DNA of 64,000 nucleotides from Massilia kyonggiensis (lineage in GTDB: Bacteria > Pseudomonadota > Gammaproteobacteria > Burkholderiales > Burkholderiaceae_D): the NCBI RefSeq assembly GCF_024756235.1, contig NZ_JANUGY010000006.1, positions 186,001-250,000 of the forward strand. The letters run 5' to 3'. The notes beneath the pieces are model-generated. The model had not been told where the DNA came from and did no database searches. It saw only the letters and a program-made list of their open reading frames with translations. Below, in pieces: positions 53,451 to 61,314 of this stretch; the stretch's first letter is position 1; every line of letters begins with the position of its first letter. The position numbers and the translations under genes are program-made.

Positions 53451-54589
53451 CGCCGCGTCAATCCGACCTGGAAGATGCGGGCGCGCAGCGGTGCCAGCCC
53501 CGGGCTGCCGTCGTGGAACAATCGCCAGTTGCCGCGCTGTTCGTAGCCTTCGACCTTGACGTCGACCGTCCACAACTTGCCGATCTCGCGCTGGACCTTC
53601 AGCCCCGCCGTGACGGCGCCGAAGCCGGACAGGCGCTGGTCCGGCGACGACAGGCGGTTCGGATCCGCATTCGCAAAGCCGGGCGGGAACGGTGCACCGA
53701 GCGTGCCGTCGTACACGGGATCGTAGTAAAAGTAGGCGGCGCTCTGGGTGTACAGGCGCAGCTCCGGCACGATGCTCCAGCCGCCGCCGAGCGGCTGCAC
53801 GTATTCTCCGGACAGCGTGTGCGCGCGGATGCGGAACGAGTCGCTGTAGTAGCGGTAGGACAGGCGCGACGTGCCGCCAGTGGCGTCGATGTAGTGATTC
53901 CAGCGCAGCAGCACCGTGTTCTGGCGGCGCGATCGGGGCCGGTTGTCAAACAATTTATACGGATCGTTGAAGTAGCCGTCGCCGTTCGTGCGCGTGAGCG
54001 TCAACTGGCCGATGTCGTTCGGCGTCAGCACGCGCGTCACGCCCGCGAGGACGCTGACCGTGCGCTTGTGCTCATCGACGACGACGTGGTTCACGGGATC
54101 GATGCTGTCGCGGCTGCCCGCGACGCCGAATGCCCACGTCGTGTTGTTGTCTTCGCTGGACACGGTGCCGTTCAGCGACAGCGCGCGCGACACGTAATCG
54201 TGCTCCGTCGAATACGCGGCGCCGGCCGTCAGCGTGCCGCGCCGGAAGTAGCGCGTGACGGCGAAGTCGCCGGCTTTTCTCTCGTCCTGCATGTGCGAGG
54301 CACCGGAAATGGCCGTGTGGTAGCGCGGCGACGCGCCGGACACGTCGTCGGCCGTCAGCGTGCCTTCGATGGACCAGTCGCCGGCGACGGGCGCCGTCAC
54401 CGAGATCGACGGCGAATGGGCACGGATGCGATCGAGGCCGCTCTGGCGGTCCGCGTAATCGAGATAGCGCAGGCTGATGCTGCCTTCCTGCGGCGGTTCG
54501 TCGGCCAGCGCCTGTACGCCAGGCAGCAGCAGCGCGGCGGCGAGCAGCGAGGCCGCCAGGTCCTGGGGAGCTTGCTTGGATGTCGTCAT
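53444..54589 (-). CDS. DUF3570 outer-membrane beta-barrel-like protein
   Basis: 381 residues. Signal peptide (SLLAAALLLPGVQALA), then a chain dominated by alternating-residue beta strands with many Tyr/Trp/Arg (SISLRYLDYADRQSG, RWNHYIDATGGTSRLSYRYY, and the C-terminal ARIFQVGLTRRW). It ends in Trp as barrels often do. It matches the DUF3570 family. Function is unknown; the family recurs with DUF4266, thioredoxin-like and ApbE genes. It lies nine bases after DUF4266 and overlaps apbE. Confidence 0.8.
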   Translation of the reverse strand: MTTSKQAPQDLAASLLAAALLLPGVQALADEPPQEGSISLRYLDYADRQSGLDRIRAHSPSISVTAPVAGDWSIEGTLTADDVSGASPRYHTAISGASHMQDERKAGDFAVTRYFRRGTLTAGAAYSTEHDYVSRALSLNGTVSSEDNNTTWAFGVAGSRDSIDPVNHVVVDEHKRTVSVLAGVTRVLTPNDIGQLTLTRTNGDGYFNDPYKLFDNRPRSRRQNTVLLRWNHYIDATGGTSRLSYRYYSDSFRIRAHTLSGEYVQPLGGGWSIVPELRLYTQSAAYFYYDPVYDGTLGAPFPPGFANADPNRLSSPDQRLSGFGAVTAGLKVQREIGKLWTVDVKVEGYEQRGNWRLFHDGSPGLAPLRARIFQVGLTRRW

Positions 54590-54598
54590 GGAGTCTCC

Positions 54599-54808
54599 TC
54601 AGTTGCACCCACAGCCGCCGCCACCCACGCCCGCGCCGCCGGAGGCGGCTTCGCGGCTGGTGTAGATGTGGTCCGCGTAACGGGTCTCGAGCTTGTCGCC
54701 GCCGAAGGTCATCTCCGGTTTCGCCAGTTTTCCTTTTTCCCACGGCTGCACGGTGGCGCAGCCGGCCAGCGCCAGCAGCGCCGGCGCGATCAGGACAACT
54801 GCCTTCAT
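54599..54808 (-). CDS. DUF4266 small lipoprotein with C-terminal Gly/Cys motif
   Basis: 69 residues. Lipobox LLALAGC puts the lipid on Cys17. The mature part contains KPEMTFGGD and YADHIYTSREAASGG, and it ends in the unusual GAGVGGGGCGCN, giving two cysteines within the last four residues. This matches DUF4266. The Cys pair could bind metal or form a disulfide handled by the adjacent TlpA and DsbD. It overlaps the tlpA-like gene by four bases (ATGA). Confidence 0.82.
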   Translation of the reverse strand: MKAVVLIAPALLALAGCATVQPWEKGKLAKPEMTFGGDKLETRYADHIYTSREAASGGAGVGGGGCGCN

Positions 54809-55314
54809 TTCGCACCTCCCAACGCCTTCTGGATGACCTGCTCGAGCTCCGCGCGGTCCGCTTCTTTAAAACCCGCGTGCTCGTACAAGACCTTGCCGTC
54901 CGGTCCGATCAGGACACTGCTCGGCATGCCCTTGATGCCGTAGGCGCGCGGCGTGGCGCCGGCCGGATCGAACGCGATCGCGAAGCGGGCCGGCGTCTCG
55001 GCGAGGAAGCGGCGCGCGTCGTCCGTCTTCGCGTCCAGGTTCACGCCGACGACCTGCAGCCCGCGCGCGCCGTATTTCGCCTGCATCTCGTTCATCCACG
55101 GGAAGGACTGGCGGCACGGGCCGCACCACGAGGCCCAGAAATCCACGTACACGACCTTGCCCTGGTACTTCGCCAGCTGCACCGTGCCGTCCTTGCCAGG
55201 CAGGTCGAACGCCGGCGCCGCGGCGCCCTTGTCGAGTGCGGAGGCCGTCGATGCCTCCAGCGCGGCGGCCAGCACCAGCGCCATGCGCAGTACGCGCGTC
55301 GTACGGGCGCTCAT
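54805..55314 (-). CDS. TlpA-like periplasmic thioredoxin
   Basis: 169 residues from the ATG at 55314, which overlaps the upstream stop (ATGA) and has a near-perfect AAGGAGGTGA ribosome site; the longer open frame is spurious. Signal sequence (MALVLAAALEASTASA), then a TlpA/ResA fold with VVYVDFWASWCGPCRQSFPWMNEM (redox Cys66/Cys69 in WCGPC) and the cis-Pro region KGMPSSVLIG. It should reduce disulfides in the periplasm, using electrons from DsbD of the same operon. Possible clients are the DUF4266 cysteines, the cytochrome and the anchor protein. Confidence 0.92.
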   Translation of the reverse strand: MSARTTRVLRMALVLAAALEASTASALDKGAAAPAFDLPGKDGTVQLAKYQGKVVYVDFWASWCGPCRQSFPWMNEMQAKYGARGLQVVGVNLDAKTDDARRFLAETPARFAIAFDPAGATPRAYGIKGMPSSVLIGPDGKVLYEHAGFKEADRAELEQVIQKALGGAK

Positions 55315-57419
55315 TTGCTCACCTCCTTCTTGCCGAAACGACGCCATCCCAGCACGCCGAACGACAGCACGACCAGCAGCGCGAGCACCGGATCGTTGCC
55401 GTCCTTGATCGAGGAGCAGCCGCCGCCGCCGGTGTTCTGCGGCGCTTGCGCGGTCTGCACATTGCCCTTGCCGGTCAGCGCGACATTCCACGCGCCGCCG
55501 CCATCGGCCGTCAATGCGAGACTGCCGGCGGCATCGCCCGCACCCACCGGCGTGAAGCGCACGACGAGGTCGCAGCTCGCGCCCGGCTGCAGGGTGAACG
55601 GCACGGCCGCACAGGCGCCCGTATCCGCCTGTAGCGCGTACGGCCCCGTGAACGTGGCGGCCGTCACCGTGGCCGCGTTGGCGCCCGTGTTGGTCAGCGT
55701 GAAGCGGTGCGTGGGCGAGGTGCCGTTGACGTCGGCCGCGCCGAAGTCGAACGATTGCGGGTTCACGGTCAGCATCGGCACGGGCACGGCGACGCCGGTG
55801 CCGCTCAGCGCGACGGTGAACTGGTTGCCCGCATCCGTCATCAGGACGATGGTCGCGGCGCGCTGGCCGGCGGCGGTCGGTTTGAAGCCGACGTCGATCG
55901 TGCAGCTGGCCGATGCAGCCACGGACACGTTGGTGGCGCAGGTGCCGCCGAGGACGAAGTCGGACGCCTGCGCGCCGTCCAGCACGAGCGACGCAACCTT
56001 CAGCGCGGCCGTGCCGCCGTTCGACAGGGTGATCGTGTGCGTGGCAGCGCTCTTGCCGACCTGCGTATCCGCGAAGGCGACGGGGCCCGCTTCCGACAGC
56101 ACCGGTTTCGCCGCCGGCGCCGTGGTGCCGGTACCGCTGATCGACACCTGCAGCGGCGCCGCGTTCGACGTGACGGCCAGCGTGGCCGCGGCCGTGCCGG
56201 ATGCCGTCGGTGCGAAGGCCAGCGTCACGGTGCAGTTGGCGCCGACGGCCAGGGTCGTGCCGCAGGTTTTATTCGCGATGGTGACGGTGGACGCGCCCGA
56301 GACCGCGATGCCGTTCAGGGTGAGCGCCACGTTGCCGGTGTTGGCCAGGGTGACGGTCTGCGTCGCCGCCGGTGCGCCGATCGTCTGCGTGCCGAACGCC
56401 ACGGCCGACGGGTTCGCGGTGACGGCCGGTGCCGGTGCGGACACGGTGCCGGACAATGCGACCGAGACGGCGCCATTGGAAGCGTTCGAGGCCAGGGACA
56501 GGTTGCCGCTGAACGCGCCGTTGGCGGACGGATTCGCCGTCACGGTCACGGTGCAGCTGCCGCCGGCCGGGACGGACGTCCCCGTGGCGCACGTACCGCC
56601 CAGCGTGAACACGCTCGCGTTGGCGCCGCCGACGGCGATGCTGGAGAAGGTCAGGGCGGCCTGGCCCGTGTTGTTGACGGTGATGCTCTTCGCGGGCGAC
56701 GCGGTGCCGGCGACGAGGGCGCCGAAATCGATCGCGTTGGCCGACAGCGCGACGGTCGCCTGCGCAACGGCATTGCCGGTGCCGGAGAGGGCCACGGTGC
56801 TGGAACCGCCCGTCGCGTTGTGTGCGATGACGAGCGATGCGCCGCGCGCGCCGGCGGAGGACGGTTTGAAGGTGACCTGCACGGTGCAGTTGGCGCCCGC
56901 CACCAGCGACGTGCCGTTGGCGCAGGTGCCGCCGCTGATCGTGTAGTCGCTGGCGGCCGCGCCGGAGAGGCTCAGCGTACCGACGTTCAGCGCCGCATTG
57001 CCCGTGTTGGACAAGGTGGTGGCGAGCGGCGACGCCGACTGGCCGATGGTGGTGGCCGCGAAGCTCAGCGAGGCTGGATTGACGGCGGCCGCGGGGGCGG
57101 CGGTCACGGTCGGGTTGCCGATGAAGGCGGCGAGGTCCGCGATTTCCGCCGTCGTGAATTTGCCGTTGAACAGCGTGCCCATGCCGCCCTTGTTGGCGCT
57201 GAACGCGCTGGTAATCACGCTCGGGTTGTTCGCCGCGGCGAGGATGCCGTTGACGTTGGTGGCGGGCGACGGCCCGTGGCACGACGCGCAGGACGTGCCG
57301 CCGCCGGTCGGCCCGTTCAGGTACAGGTTCTTGCCGTTCAGTGCATCGGCCGCGTGCGCGGCCGGGACGAACGCGAGCACGGCGAGAACGGTATAAACAC
57401 TTCTTTGCAGCCCGATCAT
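55311..57419 (-). CDS. Cytochrome c / choice-of-anchor-D repeat protein with JDVT-CTERM-like sorting tail
   Basis: 702 residues. Signal peptide, then a small cytochrome c domain with heme motif CASCH (44-48) and a possible axial Met (GGMGTLF, about residue 80). From residue 110 to 650 come about five or six Ig-like choice-of-anchor-D (ASH) domains (patterns such as SFAATTIGQSA, ALSGTG, GTCA...GANCTVQVTF), each with two Cys that may pair. The end is a tripartite sorting tail: GGGGCSS with Cys668, a hydrophobic span LALLVVLSFGVLGW and basic RRFGKK. This fits the JDVT-CTERM type, cut by the CPBP protease encoded just upstream. Confidence 0.8.
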   Translation of the reverse strand: MIGLQRSVYTVLAVLAFVPAAHAADALNGKNLYLNGPTGGGTSCASCHGPSPATNVNGILAAANNPSVITSAFSANKGGMGTLFNGKFTTAEIADLAAFIGNPTVTAAPAAAVNPASLSFAATTIGQSASPLATTLSNTGNAALNVGTLSLSGAAASDYTISGGTCANGTSLVAGANCTVQVTFKPSSAGARGASLVIAHNATGGSSTVALSGTGNAVAQATVALSANAIDFGALVAGTASPAKSITVNNTGQAALTFSSIAVGGANASVFTLGGTCATGTSVPAGGSCTVTVTANPSANGAFSGNLSLASNASNGAVSVALSGTVSAPAPAVTANPSAVAFGTQTIGAPAATQTVTLANTGNVALTLNGIAVSGASTVTIANKTCGTTLAVGANCTVTLAFAPTASGTAAATLAVTSNAAPLQVSISGTGTTAPAAKPVLSEAGPVAFADTQVGKSAATHTITLSNGGTAALKVASLVLDGAQASDFVLGGTCATNVSVAASASCTIDVGFKPTAAGQRAATIVLMTDAGNQFTVALSGTGVAVPVPMLTVNPQSFDFGAADVNGTSPTHRFTLTNTGANAATVTAATFTGPYALQADTGACAAVPFTLQPGASCDLVVRFTPVGAGDAAGSLALTADGGGAWNVALTGKGNVQTAQAPQNTGGGGCSSIKDGNDPVLALLVVLSFGVLGWRRFGKKEVSK

Positions 57420-57437
57420 AATGACTCCCAGATTCGT

Positions 57438-57794
57438 TCAAAGGGCACAGCCACCAAGGGCCAGTGCATTCATCCCGCAGTGCGCCAGCGCGCACCAGCG
57501 CCAGTCGCGCCCGCGCTGGTAGAGCAGCGCCAGCGCCAGTCCCGGTGCCAGCACGAGCCCCGCCGCGTGCCAGCCGGAGCCGACGTGCAGCAGCGCGAAC
57601 GCGGCCGCCGACAGGACCACCGGCAGCGGCGCAAACGCCATGCGCCTGACCAGCCACTCCTGCAGGCCGGCGCGCACGACCCACTCCTCCAGCACGGGCG
57701 CCAGCAACAGCAGGCGCACGAGCGCGGCGGCGTCGGGCGCGACGAGCTGGCCAGTGCAGACCAGGTGCTGGGACAGCAGGGCAATGGGTGGCAT
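57438..57794 (-). CDS. CPBP-family glutamic intramembrane protease (MrtJ-like sorting enzyme)
   Basis: 118 residues, about four hydrophobic helices. It carries the CPBP motifs EEWVVRAGL (EExxxR), AAFALLHVG (FxxxH) and HCGMNAL (HxxxN) in order. It is short for the family but all catalytic groups are present. Its position 18 bases before a protein with a Cys-containing C-terminal tail suggests it is the dedicated enzyme that cuts that tail (as described for the JDVT-CTERM/MrtJ pair). First gene of the redox operon. Confidence 0.75.
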   Translation of the reverse strand: MPPIALLSQHLVCTGQLVAPDAAALVRLLLLAPVLEEWVVRAGLQEWLVRRMAFAPLPVVLSAAAFALLHVGSGWHAAGLVLAPGLALALLYQRGRDWRWCALAHCGMNALALGGCAL

Positions 57795-58067
57795 GTCAGG
57801 TTGCTACTGCGGAAATCGTCCGGTTAATACCGGCCGTTGTGAAAAGGTTCAGTCCGTTTGAAAAAAAATTCATCGGATGAACCAATGACGACCATGGCGG
57901 TGTCAAAACATCATGTTTGCCACTTCCGCTACACCGTTTAATGCGCGGAAATGGATCGTCGTCAAAGAGACATCGTGGGTAGAATCGTTGTGGTTGAGAC
58001 TCTTCAACTCGTGCGCGTTTGCGCCAGATCGACACGGCATGGCTGCGCCGCTTGGCAGACTACGTTC
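57795..58067. promoter_or_regulatory. Divergent region between the redox operon and the RAYT gene
   Basis: 273 bases with no gene. Two small dyads: CCGGT-TAAT-ACCGG (57820-57833), 26 bases before the protease start, and TTCATC-G-GATGAA (57869-57881), bordered by eight A residues (57861-57868). On the minus strand the latter reads as a short stem followed by eight T residues, so it could be a weak terminator or part of an AT-rich promoter. No sure -35/-10 pair. Confidence 0.4.
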
Positions 58068-58631
58068 ATGACACATTACCGCGACAACCGGGTCCCGGGC
58101 GGGACCTTTTTCTTCACGGTGCGTTTGCTGGATCGGGACAGCACCTTACTGACGGACCATTTTTCGGCTTTCGGCGAAGCGATGCGCCAGGCGCGCATCC
58201 GCAAACCGTTCCACGTCGACGCCTGGGTCGTGCTACCGAACCACGCGCACGCCATCTGGACCCTGCCGCCGGGCGACCACGACTGCGCGTCACGCTGGCG
58301 CGCCGTCAAGATCGCCTTTTCCAAGGCGTTACATAAGGCCTGCCTGCCGGGCGGCGCCAAGGGCAAGGGCGATGGCGGCACGGGCGACGGCACCATCTGG
58401 GAACGCCATTACCGCGACTATCGCGTGGGCGACGACGAGGAGTACGCCAGCCTCATCGACTACGTGCACGGCAACCCGATGCGCCACGGCTTTTGCCAGC
58501 ATCCGGCGGAGTGGCCGTGGTCGTCGCTGCACCGCTTCATCTCGGCCGGGTTCACGCCGCCCGCCCTGCCGCTGGCACTGCCGCCGTGGATGCGGCCGGC
58601 AGGCCAGCATGGGCGGACCGCGCGTCCGTAA
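58068..58631 (+). CDS. REP-associated tyrosine transposase (RAYT, Y1 HUH family)
   Basis: 187 residues from the ATG at 58068. Typical start THYRDNRVPGGTFFFTVRL; the HUH metal motif is in VVLPNHAHAIWTLPPGD; a tyrosine lies in SLIDYVHGNPMRHGF, the conserved YxHxNP block; then WPWSSLHRF. Such single-copy enzymes nick and join single-stranded DNA at REP-type palindromes and are usually domesticated, not self-mobile. A member of the repeat family starts at the very next base after the stop codon, and three further loci in the window carry the same core. Confidence 0.9.
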   Translation: MTHYRDNRVPGGTFFFTVRLLDRDSTLLTDHFSAFGEAMRQARIRKPFHVDAWVVLPNHAHAIWTLPPGDHDCASRWRAVKIAFSKALHKACLPGGAKGKGDGGTGDGTIWERHYRDYRVGDDEEYASLIDYVHGNPMRHGFCQHPAEWPWSSLHRFISAGFTPPALPLALPPWMRPAGQHGRTARP

Positions 58632-58787
58632 AATTCGGGGTCAGAGCACTTTTTGGTGCACGATCCTCAACGCAAGTTAAATCAACCGTTTGTCGTCGGC
58701 GGCCAATCCAACGTCATACTCATGGGCTGCCGTCGGGGAGCCGCTGCGCAGCTGAAATTGATCGAAAATGTGCTCTGACCCCGAATT
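58632..58787. repeat. RAYT-associated inverted-repeat element, long form (copy D)
   Basis: Arms AATTCGGGGTCAGAGCAC (58632-58649) and perfect complement (58770-58787) enclose 120 bases. It abuts the RAYT stop codon. Read from the other strand its inner left edge is ATTTTCGATCAATTTC and its inner right edge an A run, as in copy C. The right arm abuts the U-tract of the terminator of the next gene. Confidence 0.9.
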
Positions 58788-58814
58788 AAAAAAGGCCTGC
58801 ATGTGCAGGCCTTT
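58788..58814 (-). terminator. Terminator of the beta-barrel gene
   Basis: 11-bp perfect stem AAAGGCCTGCA/TGCAGGCCTTT (58791-58801 with 58804-58814) with a two-base loop and six T residues on the minus strand. It lies 27 bases after the stop of the outer-membrane protein gene. Confidence 0.85.
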
Positions 58815-58841
58815 CTACCCTAGGAGTAAAGCTGGAAACGC

Positions 58842-59417
58842 TTAGAAGCTGTAGCGCGCACCCACGGTCCAGACGTCGGCCTTGGCGCCGAAATCCTTGC
58901 TCTTGCCGTAGCGCTCGTACTCGGCGGTCAGGGCGACCTGCTGGTTGAGGTTGTACTGCACGCCGACCGCGCCGTAGGCACCGGTGTCGGTGTCCTTCAG
59001 GTTCAGCGCGGCGCTTTCCAGCTTGCGCTCGCTGTGCTGCAGACCCAGCTTGCCGTACACGGAGAACTGGTCGTTGACCGGCAGGTTGTACTTGCCGGCG
59101 ACGTAGTAGCTGTTGCCCTTGGTCCGGCCGCTGCCGTTGACGCCGTTGGCGGTGTAGTTGAAATCGGAGTTGCGGAAGTCGGTGTAGCCGGCTTCGACGC
59201 CCCAGTTCTGGTCGAATTCATAGCCGCCGAAAATCTTGCCCGAGGCTTTATAGCCGTCGCTGTCGAAATTGGTCAGGCCGCCGACCGACGAATTCACGTG
59301 GTCCGCCGTGGCGATGCCGACGCCGACGTAGGCGCGCGGTTGGGTCTGGGTGGTCTGGGCCTGGGCCGCGCCGACGGCGGCAGTGGTGGCGATCAGTGCA
59401 ACGATGAGCTTTTTCAT
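58842..59417 (-). CDS. Outer-membrane beta-barrel protein (OmpA-like/porin-like)
   Basis: 191 residues from the ATG at 59417, with an AAGGGAA ribosome site. Signal peptide (MKKLIVALIATTAAVGAAQA), then an eight-strand barrel pattern: AYVGVGIATADHV, KIFGGYEFDQNWGVEAGYTDF, SYYVAGKYNLPVNDQFSVYGKLGLQHS, GAYGAVGVQYNLNQQVALTAEYERYG, and the terminal VWTVGARYSF with the final Phe used for barrel assembly. No peptidoglycan-binding domain. A structural or small-pore role is likely. Confidence 0.88.
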   Translation of the reverse strand: MKKLIVALIATTAAVGAAQAQTTQTQPRAYVGVGIATADHVNSSVGGLTNFDSDGYKASGKIFGGYEFDQNWGVEAGYTDFRNSDFNYTANGVNGSGRTKGNSYYVAGKYNLPVNDQFSVYGKLGLQHSERKLESAALNLKDTDTGAYGAVGVQYNLNQQVALTAEYERYGKSKDFGAKADVWTVGARYSF

Positions 59418-59600
59418 GTTTCGGATTCCCTTTGCGTTGTTTGACTGGTTCGCGATTCGATCGTGAATCGCGATGTGGTCAAGATAGCACCGCAAATTGG
59501 TGAAGTCCGTGCTGAACTCGTAAGACTTGTAATCGAATGTAACTTAATGACCCTAAATTCAGTAGTGCTTTAACGAAAATTGGGCAGAGATAACAACGAT

Positions 59601-60197
59601 TTAGCCCACGTAACGAAAAGTTAGATTGAGCCGTGGTCCAACCAGTTTGGCCGTCTTGTTGATCCCATGTTGCCAGTTGGCCTGGAGGTCACCTGCCATC
59701 AACAGCAGGCTGCCGTCCGTCAGGTCGAGTTTCACGATGCGCCTCGTGCGCTTGTGCCGCAGGATGAACGTGCGCGTGGCGCCGTAGCTGAGCGAGGCGA
59801 TGACAGGCTGCGGTCCCAGTTCCGGCTCGTCGTCGCTGTGCATGCCCATGCTGTCGGCGCCGTCGCGGTAGTAATTCAGCAGGACGCTGTTGTAGCGCCG
59901 TCCCGTCGCCTGCTCGACCGCGGCGCGCAATTGTTCCAGCAGCGGGGTCAGCGGCAGCGGCTGCAGGGTCAGCCCGGAATACGTATAGCTGGCTTCGCCA
60001 TACCAGGCCGTCAGGCGGGGTTGCAGGTAACGTTTGCCGTACACGACGACGCTGTCAGCGCGCCATGGCGTTTCGGCAAGCAAGCGTGCCAGGATATCGG
60101 CATTGCCGATCGGCATAGGAAGCTGGGCCAGCATGGCCAGCTCGCCATCCTCGATCGGGATGGGGATCAAATCCATGCCTGTGGAAAACAAATCCAT
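59601..60197 (-). CDS. AlkB family Fe(II)/2-oxoglutarate dioxygenase (ALKBH2/3-like)
   Basis: 198 residues. Iron ligands are His-x-Asp in SMGMHSDDEPELG and the distal His in NWQHGINKT; the 2-oxoglutarate Arg is in GPRLNLTFR. The NSVLLNYYRDGADS and ASLSYGATRTFILRHK segments are those of the DNA-repair branch that removes alkyl groups from bases. No ada/alkA neighbour. It is divergent from the molybdopterin-domain gene across 49 bases. Confidence 0.9.
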   Translation of the reverse strand: MDLFSTGMDLIPIPIEDGELAMLAQLPMPIGNADILARLLAETPWRADSVVVYGKRYLQPRLTAWYGEASYTYSGLTLQPLPLTPLLEQLRAAVEQATGRRYNSVLLNYYRDGADSMGMHSDDEPELGPQPVIASLSYGATRTFILRHKRTRRIVKLDLTDGSLLLMAGDLQANWQHGINKTAKLVGPRLNLTFRYVG

Positions 60198-60246
60198 TCG
60201 ACAATATTGCTATGATGAGAAGATCTTACCGACCAGGCATTTTCTC

Positions 60247-60825
60247 ATGAACAAACGCCAGTTCCTCGGCGCCGCAGCCGTCGCGGGCGCCCTTCCCATC
60301 ACCGGCCAGGCGGCGCAGCCGTCCGGACGCGGCCCTGCCCTGCTGACAATCACCGGAGACATTGCGCACAGCAACCGTGACCCGCTCGACCCGGCGCTGG
60401 ACCAGATGATGCACAAGCACCAGGTCACGTTCACGAAAGCATGGGCATTCGATTACGCCAGCCTGCTGGCCCTGCCGCCCGTGACGATCCGTCCGACCCT
60501 GGAATACGACGGCAAGCCGCACACGCTGCGCGGCCCGCTTCTGACGGACGTGCTGGCGCGCGCCGGCGCCACGCCGAACGACAAGACGGTCCTGATCTTG
60601 CGCGCCGTGGACGGCTACAACGTGGAATTGCCGGTCGCGCAGGCGCGTGCACGGCGCTTCATCGTCGCCACGCACATCGACGGCAATCCGATGCCGCTGG
60701 GAGGTCTGGGACCGCTATGGGCCGTGTACGACGCCGACCGGGTGGCGGAGATGAAGGCGCTGCCGCTGCCGCAGCGCTTTGCCGCCTGCCCGTGGGCGCT
60801 GTATCACATTGAAGTGAAAAGCTGA
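60247..60825 (+). CDS. Secreted molybdopterin-binding-domain (sulfite-oxidase-fold) protein
   Basis: 192 residues. Signal-like N-terminus (NKRQFLGAAAVAGALPITGQA, with an RxxFL-type rather than twin-Arg motif). The rest matches the oxidoreductase molybdopterin-binding domain: LTITGDIAHSNR, the LRGPLLTDVLARAG segment, then RAVDGYNVELP and GGLGPLWAVYDADR. No obvious Mo-ligating Cys stands in the usual place, so it may not carry the cofactor. Similar stand-alone periplasmic proteins are common and uncharacterised. Confidence 0.72.
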   Translation: MNKRQFLGAAAVAGALPITGQAAQPSGRGPALLTITGDIAHSNRDPLDPALDQMMHKHQVTFTKAWAFDYASLLALPPVTIRPTLEYDGKPHTLRGPLLTDVLARAGATPNDKTVLILRAVDGYNVELPVAQARARRFIVATHIDGNPMPLGGLGPLWAVYDADRVAEMKALPLPQRFAACPWALYHIEVKS

Positions 60826-61188
60826 TCAGGCGTAGGCTTCGGCCAGGCTCATCACGCGCGGCGTGATCTTGATGCCGACGTTGCCGAACAGGGTGTCGAT
60901 CGCGGCCAGGTTGGCCGCGCATTCCTCGCTCTTCCAGCCGTTGAACAAATCGGTGCCGTTCTTCTGGAAATGCAGGTCGAGGACTTTGCCCTTGTCCTTG
61001 TGGACATAGGTCTGTTGATACGTGTTCTCGAATCCAAGTTCGGCCAGGGCCGTCAGCACGGCCCGCGGCGGATTGTCGGGATCGGTGGCCAGGAATACGC
61101 CGAACGTTTTACCCGGCGGCTTGGCCGCCACGTCGACTTCATAAATGCCCGGTGCCTTGGTGACACTTGTACTTTTCAGGAACAGCAT
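60826..61188 (-). CDS. Conserved hypothetical protein
   Basis: 120 residues from the ATG at 61188, which has a GGAGG site nine bases upstream; the longer open frame is less likely. Soluble, mixed composition (MLFLKSTSVTKAPGIYEVDVAAKPPGKTFGVFLATD); no signal peptide and no known motif. It abuts the end of the convergent molybdopterin-domain gene. I do not recognise the family. Confidence 0.65.
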   Translation of the reverse strand: MLFLKSTSVTKAPGIYEVDVAAKPPGKTFGVFLATDPDNPPRAVLTALAELGFENTYQQTYVHKDKGKVLDLHFQKNGTDLFNGWKSEECAANLAAIDTLFGNVGIKITPRVMSLAEAYA

Positions 61189-61314
61189 GCTGTCGTCCTC
61201 CACGCATGGCGGTAGGGGCACCGCCATTCAATAAATTGAAATCAGACACAGCTTATTGCAGTATGGGAACTTTGTCGACGAATGGTTTTCGAGATTTTGC
61301 TCTACTGCAACAGG

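Noticed and set aside
54580-56946. 788-codon plus-strand open frame antisense to the ASH-repeat gene
   Set aside because: Its apparent repeats mirror the repeated domains of the true gene on the minus strand.
60247-60825. Possible YedY/MsrP catalytic subunit
   Set aside because: Shorter than MsrP, no clear twin-arginine motif, no Mo-binding Cys in the expected place and no MsrQ gene beside it.
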